Shown: positions 1-8,137, counted from the stretch's first letter. The stretch is DNA of 64,000 nucleotides from Caballeronia ptereochthonis (GCF_001545075.1 NZ_FCOB02000021.1:62001-126000), one strand, 5' to 3'. The notes: generated by a model not told the origin, from the sequence alone. Program-made: numbers and translations.

Positions 1-1
1 G

Positions 2-1216
2 GCAACCACGGACAAGTTCTCGGCTGGTGAACAGGGACTGGGGTATATCTACCAAGCACGCCTTGCGCTGCTTCAGTTATTGCAATTGCCAGAAGACACG
101 GCAGTCTTCCTGGAGAAGGATGACGACCTAGATTTCGTGGACAGTGACGGAAGCAAGTCGCTCGCATCGTTAAAGCACAAAGCCGTCGGCGACCGCCTAA
201 CCGATCTGTCGACCGACTTCTGGAAATCCGTCCGCATCTGGTTGGCTCGATATAAACGCGATGGCCGCAGCGCATCGAACCTACGCTTCTTTCTATTCAC
301 AACCGGCACGGTTTCGGAGTCCTCGTTCCTGAAGAGGTTCTTGCCTGTTCGAGTTGGCACTGACGACGAAGCGACAACCTTAGCCGAACAGGCCGAAGAA
401 GCGCTGCGCAGATCGAAATCGGATCTCATCGGGGAAATCGCTCAAGCGTTTAACGAACTCACTGGCACCGAGAAAGAGGATTTCCTGACACGCATTCTGA
501 TTTTTGATGGTAGTCCCCGAATCCAGGATATCCCGGACACCATCAAAGACATGCACATGCGAAGTGTCCGGCGTGAACACAGAAATGCCGTGTTTGAGCG
601 ACTGGAGGGATGGTGGAACGATGCTGTTATCAAGCAGCTGATTCGCAGCAGAGACGAAGGGATTTTCGGATACGAGGTGTCGGACAAGCTTTCCGCGCTG
701 TCCGAGGAATACAAGTTGGACAATCTTCCCATCACGTTTCGCGGAAAGGAGCCCACTGGCGAGATCGACACGGAGAACGACCCTCGAACCTTCGTGGCGC
801 AGCTCAGGAAGATCGGAGTTTCTTCCAACCGCATTCGCAACGCGATTTTGGACTACTACAGAGCATTTGAACAGCGATCGGAGTGGGCGCGCGAAAACCT
901 GCTGGTTTCTGGGGAGATTGAGGACTATGAAGACCGTCTCGTTGACGAGTGGAGCCGGTACAAAGACGTTGTCTTTGAGGAACTCGATGAGAACAGCGCT
1001 GAGGATGTGCTGCTGCGAGCCGGCAGAGAGCTTTACACATGGGCGGACCAACAGACCGGGAACTATGAATCATTGCGTATCCGCGCGCGCGTGACGGAGC
1101 CCTACGTCACACGCGGCTCTTTTCACATTCTGGCCGATGCCGCACCTGCACCTAGGGTCTATTGGCATCCCCGATTCCTTGACCATCTTGGTCAGTTGCT
1201 GGAGGTCACCAAGTGA
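2..1216 (+). CDS. ABC-3C system effector: DUF4297/Cap4-like nuclease with ABC-3C C-terminal domain (5' partial)
   Basis: The reading frame is open from the first bases, so the N-terminus lies off the window. The visible N-terminal part reads G-Y-I-Y-Q followed by a Leu-rich helix, then an acidic stretch (E-K-D-D-D-L-D-F) and S-L-K-H-K. This matches the D/E...(Q/K)-x-K core of the DUF4297/Cap4-type dsDNA nuclease fold. The C-terminal third, with its D-Y-Y-R-A-F and S-E-W-A-R helices, resembles the C-terminal domains that mark effectors of ABC-three-component systems. The stop codon overlaps the GTG start of the next gene, and all three genes are coupled. Role (inferred): the toxic nuclease arm of an anti-phage or anti-plasmid system, triggered by the ATPase. 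The nuclease assignment is by motif only. An in-frame TTG at 80 could be mistaken for the start but would remove the conserved G-Y-x-Y-Q. Confidence 0.8.
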   Translation, partial: ATTDKFSAGEQGLGYIYQARLALLQLLQLPEDTAVFLEKDDDLDFVDSDGSKSLASLKHKAVGDRLTDLSTDFWKSVRIWLARYKRDGRSASNLRFFLFTTGTVSESSFLKRFLPVRVGTDDEATTLAEQAEEALRRSKSDLIGEIAQAFNELTGTEKEDFLTRILIFDGSPRIQDIPDTIKDMHMRSVRREHRNAVFERLEGWWNDAVIKQLIRSRDEGIFGYEVSDKLSALSEEYKLDNLPITFRGKEPTGEIDTENDPRTFVAQLRKIGVSSNRIRNAILDYYRAFEQRSEWARENLLVSGEIEDYEDRLVDEWSRYKDVVFEELDENSAEDVLLRAGRELYTWADQQTGNYESLRIRARVTEPYVTRGSFHILADAAPAPRVYWHPRFLDHLGQLLEVTK

Positions 1217-1701
1217 AACGTTGGGACCATCGCCCCATAGAAATACGGAACCTGTTCAACCCTGCTTTCTGTGGCCTGGTTCTGTTCCGCGCCATACAGG
1301 GATATGAAGAAGAAGACGACAGAGGCATCCCGTTCTCGCTTTCCTTGCTCATCCTGCCGCTGTGCCTGCACAAGGACTCGCGCGAAGTGATCGCCAACCA
1401 TTCCCGAAGCTATCTCCTAAAGGCTACCGAAAAGAATCCCCAGGTGCAGGTAGGCTTCGCCGAAAGGGTCACAGCCATGCTGCCTTATGCGTTTGAAGGC
1501 TTCGGCCTATTGATGGAGAAGGGCTGCATCTCCGTTGCGCCAGAGGGACGCCTCCAGACAGTTCCCGACAAGGTTCGAAAATCGGTAACCGGAACTGACG
1601 AAACCAAATCCTGCCAGCGAGTTGCACGCATCGTCGGGAAAGAGTTCGCCCGTATCGCAGACCGAGTGACTATATATACGACCTTCGGGATTCGTCCATG
1701 A
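1213..1701 (+). CDS. ABC-3C system middle component
   Basis: This is a 162-residue protein starting at GTG 1213, overlapping the preceding stop by 4 bases. It ends in an ATGA overlap with the next start at 1698. Near the N-terminus it has R-P-I-E-I-R-N-L-F-N-P-A-F-C-G, the N-x-x-N-P-A-F type signature of ABC-3C middle components. These are small alpha-helical proteins thought to bridge the ABC ATPase and the effector. No catalytic motif is seen. Order (effector, middle component, ATPase), size and tight coupling all agree with the family as described from comparative genomics. The biochemical role is unknown for the family and is inferred here from context. Confidence 0.8.
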   Translation: MKRWDHRPIEIRNLFNPAFCGLVLFRAIQGYEEEDDRGIPFSLSLLILPLCLHKDSREVIANHSRSYLLKATEKNPQVQVGFAERVTAMLPYAFEGFGLLMEKGCISVAPEGRLQTVPDKVRKSVTGTDETKSCQRVARIVGKEFARIADRVTIYTTFGIRP

Positions 1702-3662
1702 AGATTAAATCCATCCATATCTACAGCCACGATGGGCAGCGCCGGGATCTGCAGTTCCACGTGGACGGCCTCAACGTCATCACCGGACGTTCTTCCACCG
1801 GCAAGTCCGCGCTCTCCGAAATCGTCGAATACTGCATGGGGCGATCGTCGTTTAATGTCCCGGAAGGCATTATTCGCGACAAGGTTGCCTGGTTTGCAGT
1901 CATCTATCAATTCGATCACGAACAGGTGTTGATCGCCAAGCCCACGCCGCCCGAGGGTGGTGCGAGCTGCAGCACGGCGATGTTGCGTCGGGGAGCAGAA
2001 CTGAAGGCCCCCACGTTCGACGAATTGGCAGTCAACTCAGACGACGATGCCGTTGTCACTTTACTTTCTCGCTTGCTCGGGATTCCCGAGAACCGCACCG
2101 ACGTCGCTGTGGAGCACAGCAGGGACAGCTACGACGCCAACGTCAAGCACACGTTTTATTACCTATTTCAGAAACAGGGGCTGGTCGCAAACAAAGACCA
2201 GCTCCTCTACCGCCAGAACGAGCAGTTTCAGCCTCAAGCGATCCGTGACACCTTACCGATCCTGCTCGGGGTCTCCTCCCATGATCGCTACGACCTCGAA
2301 TCCAAGCTGCGCGCGGCGCAGCGAGATCTCCGGCTCAATGCGAAATTGCTTGAGCAAGCACGGGATGCCATCGACACGTCTCACGAGAAAGCGATTGGCC
2401 TGTACTCTGAGGCCAAGGTTGTTGGCGTGGTCGGCGGCGCGGACCTCGGCACGACGGGCGACGGAATCATCGAAGCCTTGCGATCTGCCCTTTCTTGGAA
2501 ACCAGAGAAGATTCCCGAAGACGACGGGAGCAGGATTTCTCGCCTTGAGGAAGAAATGGGCCAATTGCGCAAGGATCGGCGGGAAGTACAGGCAAGAATC
2601 GACGCCGCTCGTCAATTTTCCAAACGCGCCGGCGGCTACCAGAGCGAGGCCACAGAACAGTTGGATCGGCTCGCTTCAATTAAGGCGCTACCGAAGAATC
2701 CGGATACCGGCGAATGGCAGTGGCCATTCAGCGAGTCGAACCTGGCGTTGGAATCCCCTCTCGCTACAGTCCTTCTCAATGAGCTGCAATCGCTTGACAC
2801 CGAATTGCGCATTGCCATCGGTCAGCGTCCCAAGCTGGATGCCTACCTGTCCGATCTGAATGAAAAGACACAGCAGATTGCGGGCGCCATCAAGGACAAG
2901 GAAACCGAGATTGCCGCAGCGATGGCGGCCAATGAAGCAATCGCGCAGATGGGCACACGCAACAATGCTGCCGCACGTGTCGTCGGCCGCATCAGCCTGT
3001 TCCTGGAAAACCTCGCTCCGAACGAAGAACTCGCAAGACTTGAGAGGGAACACCGTCGTCTGAAGCTGAAGGTCGAGGATCTGGAGAGTCGGATCGGCGC
3101 GGACGACAGCAACGAGCGGCTGAACTCGATACTGAACATCATCTCGACACAGGTATCGCAATACATCCGGAAATTTGAAGCCGAGTTTGGTGCATATCCA
3201 GCACGATTCGACTTGGCCAACATCACGATCGTCTTCGACCGTCCCGAACGTCCGGTTCCCATGAGCCGAACGGGGGGCGGCGAAAACCATCTGGCCTACC
3301 ATCTATCGGCGTTGCTCGCACTGCATCTGTTTGCCGTCAAGAACAACCGCCCAATCCCGCGATTCCTGCTGATTGACCAGCCAACACAAGTCTATTTCCC
3401 GTCCGAGCAGGTCTACAAGGACGCTGATGGCTCAGTCACAAAGACGGAAGAGGCCGATGCCGACATCAAGGCGGTTCGGCGATTGTTCGAGTTATTGCTC
3501 AAGTTCACACAGGAAGACGCGCCTGGTTTCCAATTGATCGTCACGGAGCACGCCAATCTTCGCGAACAGTGGTTCCAGGACGCATTGGTGGAACAACCAT
3601 GGACCAAGCCGCCGGCACTGGTGCCGGAAGACTGGCCCGAACGATCAAGCAGCCCGATATGA
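1698..3662 (+). CDS. ABC-3C system DUF3732-type SMC/RecN-like ABC ATPase
   Basis: This is a 654-residue ATPase. Walker A is G-R-S-S-T-G-K-S at residues 30-37. The signature motif is S-R-T-G-G-G-E-N around 523-530, Walker B is F-L-L-I-D-Q ending near residue 560-561, and the H-loop is T-E-H at about 616-618. Between Walker A and the signature lies a long heptad-rich segment (about residues 190-490), the coiled-coil arm typical of SMC/RecN-type ATPases. A Walker B ending in D-Q rather than D-E is usual for DUF3732 proteins. The start ATG overlaps the middle-component stop. Role (inferred): sensor and ATP-driven switch controlling the nuclease-like effector. Convergent genes follow after about 120 bases. 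Confidence 0.88.
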   Translation: MKIKSIHIYSHDGQRRDLQFHVDGLNVITGRSSTGKSALSEIVEYCMGRSSFNVPEGIIRDKVAWFAVIYQFDHEQVLIAKPTPPEGGASCSTAMLRRGAELKAPTFDELAVNSDDDAVVTLLSRLLGIPENRTDVAVEHSRDSYDANVKHTFYYLFQKQGLVANKDQLLYRQNEQFQPQAIRDTLPILLGVSSHDRYDLESKLRAAQRDLRLNAKLLEQARDAIDTSHEKAIGLYSEAKVVGVVGGADLGTTGDGIIEALRSALSWKPEKIPEDDGSRISRLEEEMGQLRKDRREVQARIDAARQFSKRAGGYQSEATEQLDRLASIKALPKNPDTGEWQWPFSESNLALESPLATVLLNELQSLDTELRIAIGQRPKLDAYLSDLNEKTQQIAGAIKDKETEIAAAMAANEAIAQMGTRNNAAARVVGRISLFLENLAPNEELARLEREHRRLKLKVEDLESRIGADDSNERLNSILNIISTQVSQYIRKFEAEFGAYPARFDLANITIVFDRPERPVPMSRTGGGENHLAYHLSALLALHLFAVKNNRPIPRFLLIDQPTQVYFPSEQVYKDADGSVTKTEEADADIKAVRRLFELLLKFTQEDAPGFQLIVTEHANLREQWFQDALVEQPWTKPPALVPEDWPERSSSPI

Positions 3663-3704
3663 GAACTTGTCATTGCGTGAAGCTCGCTGAGCCGTCCATG
3701 ACGG

Positions 3705-3728
3705 GGTGCCCCATAAAACGTGGGCACC
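3705..3728 (+). terminator. Possible hairpin between convergent island operons
   Basis: Seven-base arms GGTGCCC and GGGCACC flank a 10-base loop. There is no T-tract on either side, so intrinsic termination is doubtful. It lies between the ABC-3C trio and the convergent YhcG/Ymh operon. Confidence 0.3.
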
Positions 3729-3784
3729 GGGTACGATGCCCGCCGCGCAGCGTAGGCAAGCGTTCAACTAGGCGTCCTGGTCGA

Positions 3785-4351
3785 TCACTCCTGGCGGTGT
3801 TCCGCGCTGAAGTTGCGAAAGGCAAACGTGATCAAATCGCGCACCAATTCCAGAAGGCCGCCGACCGGAAACCCATCGAATGGATCGCCGTGGGCCATCG
3901 CATTTCGGCGTTGTGCCAAGGTCGGTCTATGCGTGCCGACTAGTTGGCCGATGGCGCTACCGCCACAGCGTGCGACCATCGGTATCTGCGCGTCGGTCAG
4001 ACCGTCGACTTCCACCAGATGCCTGAGCACTGCGGCGAACGTCCGCTCACGTGTTTTAAGTTTGGTCCCATAGCGGTCCATTAGCGCGAGTTCCAGCGTG
4101 GTCAAAGCGACCAGTTCACCGGCCTTGATTAGATCGGCGTCTATCCAACCAAGCAGATAGAGCTTCTGCGCGCGGGCGTATTTCAGTCGCACAACATCTG
4201 GGATGCGAGCATCCATGTCGAGTTTAGCGATGAAGGCGCGCCATTGATCAGGGTGGTCGAATTGAATGAAGCCACCCGGGTTCCCTTGAACTGGCCACGG
4301 CATCAGGAGCGGTTCTAGCCGCGGCGGCAAATCAATATGTGACAGGCCCAC
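3785..4351 (-). CDS. Hypothetical protein with HEPN-like R-N-A-M-A-H motif
   Basis: I do not recognise a named family. The start chosen is GTG 4351, with GAGGAAA 8-11 bases upstream, directly after the stop of the Ymh-family gene (TAA at 4368-4370). A longer frame to a TTG at 4405 lacks a ribosome-binding site. The protein is about 188 residues and mostly helical in character. A C-terminal segment R-R-N-A-M-A-H-G-D-P-F has the R-x4-H spacing seen in HEPN ribonucleases and in HEPN-fold scaffold proteins. It is the last gene of a minus-strand run beginning with the integrase. It may act with the two upstream proteins, which carry similar motifs. The function is otherwise unknown. Confidence 0.6.
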   Translation of the reverse strand: MGLSHIDLPPRLEPLLMPWPVQGNPGGFIQFDHPDQWRAFIAKLDMDARIPDVVRLKYARAQKLYLLGWIDADLIKAGELVALTTLELALMDRYGTKLKTRERTFAAVLRHLVEVDGLTDAQIPMVARCGGSAIGQLVGTHRPTLAQRRNAMAHGDPFDGFPVGGLLELVRDLITFAFRNFSAEHRQE

Positions 4352-4367
4352 GGATGGGATTTCCTCA

Positions 4368-5186
4368 TTACGGTGATGAGACGGCCACTTTCTGTGCGCG
4401 ATCAAGCTTGCGATGAATCAGTGACACCAACGTCAGAATGTCGAGCGCATCTTGCTCGGACATGGGCCAGTTCATCTTGGGCGCATGGGCCAACGGATTG
4501 CGCACGGCACCGAACAGACCGATCAGGAGATTCGCAAAGCCTTTCTGTTCGCTTTTCTCGGATTCCGTGATGAGCGGCCCTAACACCAAGACGGGCTGCT
4601 GACCAGCAAATGCCTTGTTCACGAGGTCGGCGCCATCGCCGTTCAGACCTGACAGCGTACGAATCCGCTCAGCGACACCTTTTGTCGCCTCGAAGACCGC
4701 GTGGAAGTAGTTTTCGTCGAGCAATTCGGCACGGCAGTAGCTCAACACTTCCTCATGCACGGTCCGGCTTTCCAAGGCAGCCTTGAGTCGTCCGGCACGC
4801 GCGCGGGCCGCATCCAATGTCGTTGCCTTGTCGGCATGGCCAACCTTGCCATCCTCGCGCACGTAGAAGCCCGAGAAGGCCAGCACGACATTGAGTTCAT
4901 CGCGCCGCCAGGCGAACGTCCCCGTATCACGGGCATAGCTCACAGGATTCATCGCTCGATTGATAAACATGATGAGGTGGTTTCCCACCTGGTGCTGGTT
5001 CTGTGCCGCCGCTAAGGCGTTGAATAAGCGCTTCCATTTGGTGATGCCCGGGGACACGTCGGCGACATTGATCTCCTGAAGCAAGCGCTCGATTTGCGTG
5101 CCCGTAAGTCCATGCACTGTGTCGGCCAACACCTGGCAGGCGGCTTGAAGATGCTGGGAGTCAAAGGGGGCAATTTGCGTCGTCAC
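4368..5186 (-). CDS. TIGR02391/Ymh-family protein
   Basis: This is a 272-residue protein. The C-terminal half matches the TIGR02391 (Hypoth_Ymh) family: F-A-N-L-L-I-G-L-F-G-A-V-R-N-P-L-A-H followed by a helix ending in L-I-H-R-K-L-D. The conserved R229-N-P-L-A-H234 is the family hallmark and has the R-x4-H form of HEPN domains. The family is common in mobile elements and next to restriction or abortive-infection genes, but no activity is established that I know of. Its start overlaps the stop of the YhcG-type gene by 4 bases (5183-5186), so translation is coupled. The N-terminal 100 residues look like a separate helical domain of unknown function. Confidence 0.75.
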   Translation of the reverse strand: MTTQIAPFDSQHLQAACQVLADTVHGLTGTQIERLLQEINVADVSPGITKWKRLFNALAAAQNQHQVGNHLIMFINRAMNPVSYARDTGTFAWRRDELNVVLAFSGFYVREDGKVGHADKATTLDAARARAGRLKAALESRTVHEEVLSYCRAELLDENYFHAVFEATKGVAERIRTLSGLNGDGADLVNKAFAGQQPVLVLGPLITESEKSEQKGFANLLIGLFGAVRNPLAHAPKMNWPMSEQDALDILTLVSLIHRKLDRAQKVAVSSP

Positions 5187-6520
5187 CGCATGCCTCTAAG
5201 TTCCGCCAGAAATGCCGTGCCGATTTCCACAGCCAACTCCGCCCCCATCGGGTCTACATCGACGCCATGCGCGGCCTCATTGAGGACCCGTAGGGATTCC
5301 AGAAATCGTTCCGTGCTGGCTGGCGCGAGACCACGTTGATTCATTTCACGCAGCATATTCCCAATGCCGACCGGTACCTTCAGAGCAACGCCATTGCCAG
5401 ATAGGATGTCCCGTAGGGCTCGCTCGATCTCGATTCGCAACTTGATGACAGACATCAGCGGGAACTCGCGCGCAAACTCCTCGGCAGTTGGTAGCGCCTG
5501 TTGAAACTGCGGCGGCAGCGCCGGCGAGAGTCGATATTGGGTGACGCCCATCGGCTTACTGGAGTCGCGCAAGGCATATTCGACGATCACCTCATTACGG
5601 CCCTTGCACAAGATGATGCCGATGGTCGGCTGATCGTCCTTATGTCGAAGCTGGTCATCGACGGCGGAGAGGTAGAAGTTCATCTTGCCCGCAAACTCGG
5701 GCTTGAAGTCTTCGATCTTCAACTCGATCACGACGAAGCAGCGCAACCGCAGGTGATAGAAAAGAAGATCGAGGTAGTAGTCCTGACCACCGACTTCGAG
5801 ATGGTACTGGCTGCCGACGAACGCGAAGCCCTTGCCGAGTTCGAGAATGAGCGAGCGCAGATGCTCGATAAGGCCGCGCTCTAGGTCACGCTCCAGCATG
5901 TCGGGGCCAAGCGCGAGGAAATCGAAGGTATAAGGGTCTTTGAGGAGCTGCTGCGCAAGCTCGGACTGCTCAGCGGGCAAGGTTCGCGAGAAGTTGGTCA
6001 GCGCGCTCCCCTGACGGGCGAACAACTGGCTTTCGATCTGGTGGACGAGGACAGCACGACTCCAGCCATGCTCGATCGTCTGGCGAGCGTACCAGGCGCG
6101 CTCTTCGGACACCTTGATCATATCGAGCAAGCTGACGTTATGCCCCCAGGGCAATTGTGCAACGACCCGTTGCACAATTTCGGCGTCGGGCCACGCCTCG
6201 GCAAAAGCACGCATATATTTGAGGTTTCGAGCTGAAAGCCCGGTCATTTCGGGGAAGGCTCGGCGGAGATCGTCCGCCAACCGGTCAATGACCTTGGTCC
6301 CCCAACCTTCGTGCTCCTGCCGGGCCAGAATGTCGCGGCCGATACTCCAATAGAGCAGGATCAGCTCGCGATTGACCGACAGGCTCGCACGGTGACGCGC
6401 CTCAGCGATCTTCCGCTTGAGGTCGCCGACAAAGGCAGAATAGCTCTGCGCGTCGATCTCCGCGGCAGGGTTGGCGACCTTGGCGCGACGGGACGGTGGC
6501 TTGGACGACGGGGGGCTCAT
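5183..6520 (-). CDS. YhcG-family (DUF1016) PD-(D/E)XK nuclease with HEPN-like C-terminal extension
   Basis: This is a 445-residue protein. Residues about 25-190 form the DUF1016 N-terminal domain (L-L-Y-W-S-I-G-R-D-I, then Y-M-R-A-F-A-E-A-W and Q-L-P-W-G-H-N). Residues about 225-345 form the PD-(D/E)XK nuclease core, with candidate catalytic D251 (Y-Y-L-D-L-L-F-Y-H), E266 and K268 (I-E-L-K-I). A C-terminal region (about 355-445) ends with R411-x6-H418 in a helical setting (R-V-L-N-E-A-A-H-G). That resembles the HEPN/DUF4145-like tails of defence proteins and lies beyond the usual YhcG core. It overlaps the integrase stop by 4 bases upstream and the Ymh-family start downstream. Function: DNA cleavage in defence or element competition, inferred from fold and context. 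Confidence 0.85.
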   Translation of the reverse strand: MSPPSSKPPSRRAKVANPAAEIDAQSYSAFVGDLKRKIAEARHRASLSVNRELILLYWSIGRDILARQEHEGWGTKVIDRLADDLRRAFPEMTGLSARNLKYMRAFAEAWPDAEIVQRVVAQLPWGHNVSLLDMIKVSEERAWYARQTIEHGWSRAVLVHQIESQLFARQGSALTNFSRTLPAEQSELAQQLLKDPYTFDFLALGPDMLERDLERGLIEHLRSLILELGKGFAFVGSQYHLEVGGQDYYLDLLFYHLRLRCFVVIELKIEDFKPEFAGKMNFYLSAVDDQLRHKDDQPTIGIILCKGRNEVIVEYALRDSSKPMGVTQYRLSPALPPQFQQALPTAEEFAREFPLMSVIKLRIEIERALRDILSGNGVALKVPVGIGNMLREMNQRGLAPASTERFLESLRVLNEAAHGVDVDPMGAELAVEIGTAFLAELRGMR

Positions 6521-7863
6521 GCCGCTTCCTCCTCTGAAATCAGGTCCCGCTTGCTTCCCGGCGGAACGGCGCGGCTGTTTTCCTTGCGGTGCCGATACGG
6601 GCGGTAGTTCCCTCGGCTCGTGAGCGTCTTGTTGCAGTCCGTGCCGCCAGTATTCGCCGCCGGCGACGCAACCGGCACCATCGGCGCGCGGCTGTCGATC
6701 GTATCCCGCCGCAGGTTGGCCACCTTCTCAGCAGCCGCGCGGATCGGATCATCCTCGGCATGCACGTACCGCATGAACATGGACACGGTTTTGTGTGCCG
6801 TAAGTGCCATACCGACCTTGACCGGAATTCCGGAGTTGGCAATGTCGGTCGCAGCGCGATGACGGATCCCGTGCGTACCGACATGAATCACATTTGCACG
6901 TTTCAAGACTCGCTTCCAGCCATTGTAATAGGTGCTTTCGGGCAGCGGAATCGAGCTGTCGAAGATGGCCGGACACACATATGGCGAATCGTCGATGCGG
7001 TAGGCGTTGGACAACAATTGGTAAGCCACCTCGCTCATCGGCTTGGAAATATCGCCGGTCTTGCTATCAGGCCAGGCGATGCGGCGGTTCTCAAAATCAA
7101 TCCAGGACCATTCGAGCAATCGGATTTCCGACATGCGCGCAGAAAACTCGAATTGCAGGCGAACCGCAAGCGTCAACGTCGGATGTTCCAGCCCTTCGGC
7201 ATCCGCGCGGTCAAGATAGGCATAGAGACGCACCAGTTCGTCGTTTACGATATATCGCGTTTCACCATTCTCGGGGTATTTCGGCACATGCCGACAGGGA
7301 TTGGAGCCATCGGGCCGGTAGCCCCACACCTCGGCCATGTTGAGCATCTTGCGGATGCAGGACAGAACCCGATTGGCCGTGACCGGGATTCTCGCCAGAT
7401 CGCGCATCAGAGTCGTTATATGTTGCCGGGTTACGTCAGGCACTTTGAGCCGGCCCAGCATCGGCACGATGAAACGGTCAATCTGGTCTTGATAGGTATC
7501 AACGGTGCTCGGCTTGTTGCGAGGTCTGGAGTATTCCTCCATGAACTGGGCACACAACTCTTTGACGGTAGGCGACAGACGCGCAGCCAGTTTCGCGGCA
7601 CTCGGATCGTTGCCTTTCCGCACATCAGCCAGCCAGTCCTGCGCGATCGAGCGAGCCTGCTCGATGGTCAACTCGCCAAACTGGCCGATTTTCGGCTTGC
7701 GCCGCTCGCCCCAGTTCGTGCGGTACTGGAGCATGAAGACCTTGCGCCCGCGGGCGGTGACTTTGCAGAGAAATCCGGGGACAATGGTGTCCCGCAATTC
7801 GTAATCTTTGCCGGTGACTTCGGCCGCATCGACAGCGGATTTTGTGAGCTTGATCTTGGCCAT
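6517..7863 (-). CDS. Tyrosine-type site-specific integrase
   Basis: This is a 448-residue integrase starting at ATG 7863, preceded by a strong AGGAGG; a longer frame upstream is not needed. Residues 1-90 form the DUF4102-like arm-binding domain of tRNA-targeting island integrases. A core-binding SAM-like domain covers about 95-190. The catalytic domain has R243 (S-A-R-M-S-E-I-R), H331-x-x-R334 (H-G-I-R), H357 (A-H-K-T) and nucleophile Y366 (M-R-Y-V-H). The tRNA-Leu 3' fragment begins 175 bases upstream of the start, as expected for this class. The stop overlaps the start of the YhcG-type gene, so defence cargo and recombinase probably share a transcript. The roughly 60-residue tail after Y366 is low-complexity. 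Confidence 0.95.
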   Translation of the reverse strand: MAKIKLTKSAVDAAEVTGKDYELRDTIVPGFLCKVTARGRKVFMLQYRTNWGERRKPKIGQFGELTIEQARSIAQDWLADVRKGNDPSAAKLAARLSPTVKELCAQFMEEYSRPRNKPSTVDTYQDQIDRFIVPMLGRLKVPDVTRQHITTLMRDLARIPVTANRVLSCIRKMLNMAEVWGYRPDGSNPCRHVPKYPENGETRYIVNDELVRLYAYLDRADAEGLEHPTLTLAVRLQFEFSARMSEIRLLEWSWIDFENRRIAWPDSKTGDISKPMSEVAYQLLSNAYRIDDSPYVCPAIFDSSIPLPESTYYNGWKRVLKRANVIHVGTHGIRHRAATDIANSGIPVKVGMALTAHKTVSMFMRYVHAEDDPIRAAAEKVANLRRDTIDSRAPMVPVASPAANTGGTDCNKTLTSRGNYRPYRHRKENSRAVPPGSKRDLISEEEAA

Positions 7864-7951
7864 GACGCCTCCTAGTTCGGGATCGAACGCAGGAACCAGC
7901 CAGGAGCCACGGCATCGGAAAGTGTGCCGCAATCAGTCTGGTCTAGGCGTA

Positions 7952-7971
7952 AGGTTAGACGGTACTAACCT
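7952..7971. promoter_or_regulatory. Inverted repeat between integrase start and att site
   Basis: Seven-base arms AGGTTAG and CTAACCT are separated by ACGGTA. The site is 89 bases upstream of the integrase start and 66 bases before the tRNA fragment. It could be an operator for the integrase or an arm-type recombinase/excisionase site. This is seen as a pattern only. Confidence 0.4.
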
Positions 7972-8037
7972 CTTGGAAAACCAAGCCCAGCAAGGCTTAG
8001 CGGGTTCCAGCGTAGCCCGATGCTATAGGAGGCTGCC

Positions 8038-8093
8038 GGACTCAAAATCCCCCGCCGCAAGGCGTGCCGGTTCGATTCCGGCCCTGGGCACCA
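8038..8093 (+). other. att site: 3' fragment of tRNA-Leu(CAA)
   Basis: The sequence from the anticodon loop onward reads as the 3' half of a leucine tRNA. It has the loop CTCAAAA (anticodon CAA), a variable arm gcc-gcaa-ggc, a T-arm with TTCGATT closed by GCCGG/CCGGC, a 3' acceptor strand CCTGGGC, discriminator A and CCA at 8091-8093. No D-arm or 5' acceptor strand precedes it. Upstream bases do not pair with the CCCCC side of the anticodon stem. So it is a non-functional duplicate, left when the island integrated by recombination near the anticodon. The intact tRNA is expected at the far end of the island. Confidence 0.85.
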
Positions 8094-8109
8094 CGGATTC
8101 TTCGAAAAG

Positions 8110-8137
8110 CCGCTCCTTCGGGAGCGGCTTTTTGCGT
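8110..8137 (+). terminator. Rho-independent terminator, original tRNA-Leu terminator
   Basis: Arms AGCCGCTCC and GGAGCGGCT close on a TTCG tetraloop-like turn and are followed by TTTT. Its position 15-20 bases after the CCA suggests it belonged to the chromosomal tRNA gene before the island split it. Confidence 0.85.

Larger units (their letters stand above)
1..8093. mobile_element. Right-hand part of an integrated genomic island carrying defence-type genes
   Basis: The segment runs from the window edge to a 3' fragment of a tRNA-Leu gene at 8038-8093. A tyrosine integrase sits beside that fragment. The genes inside (ABC-3C trio, YhcG-type nuclease, Ymh-family protein) are accessory, and their third-position GC is visibly lower than in the backbone genes to the right. 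The arrangement fits integration into the 3' end of a tRNA gene, with the intact hybrid tRNA expected at the other, unseen end. The right boundary is well supported; the left boundary is outside the window. Confidence 0.8.

Noticed and set aside
3785..4405. Longer version of the small HEPN-like gene starting at 4405
   Set aside because: That start is a TTG without a ribosome-binding site and overlaps the Ymh-family gene by 38 bases. GTG 4351 has GAGGAAA upstream.
8038..8093. Functional tRNA-Leu
   Set aside because: The D-arm, 5' acceptor strand and half the anticodon stem are missing, so this is only the att-site fragment.
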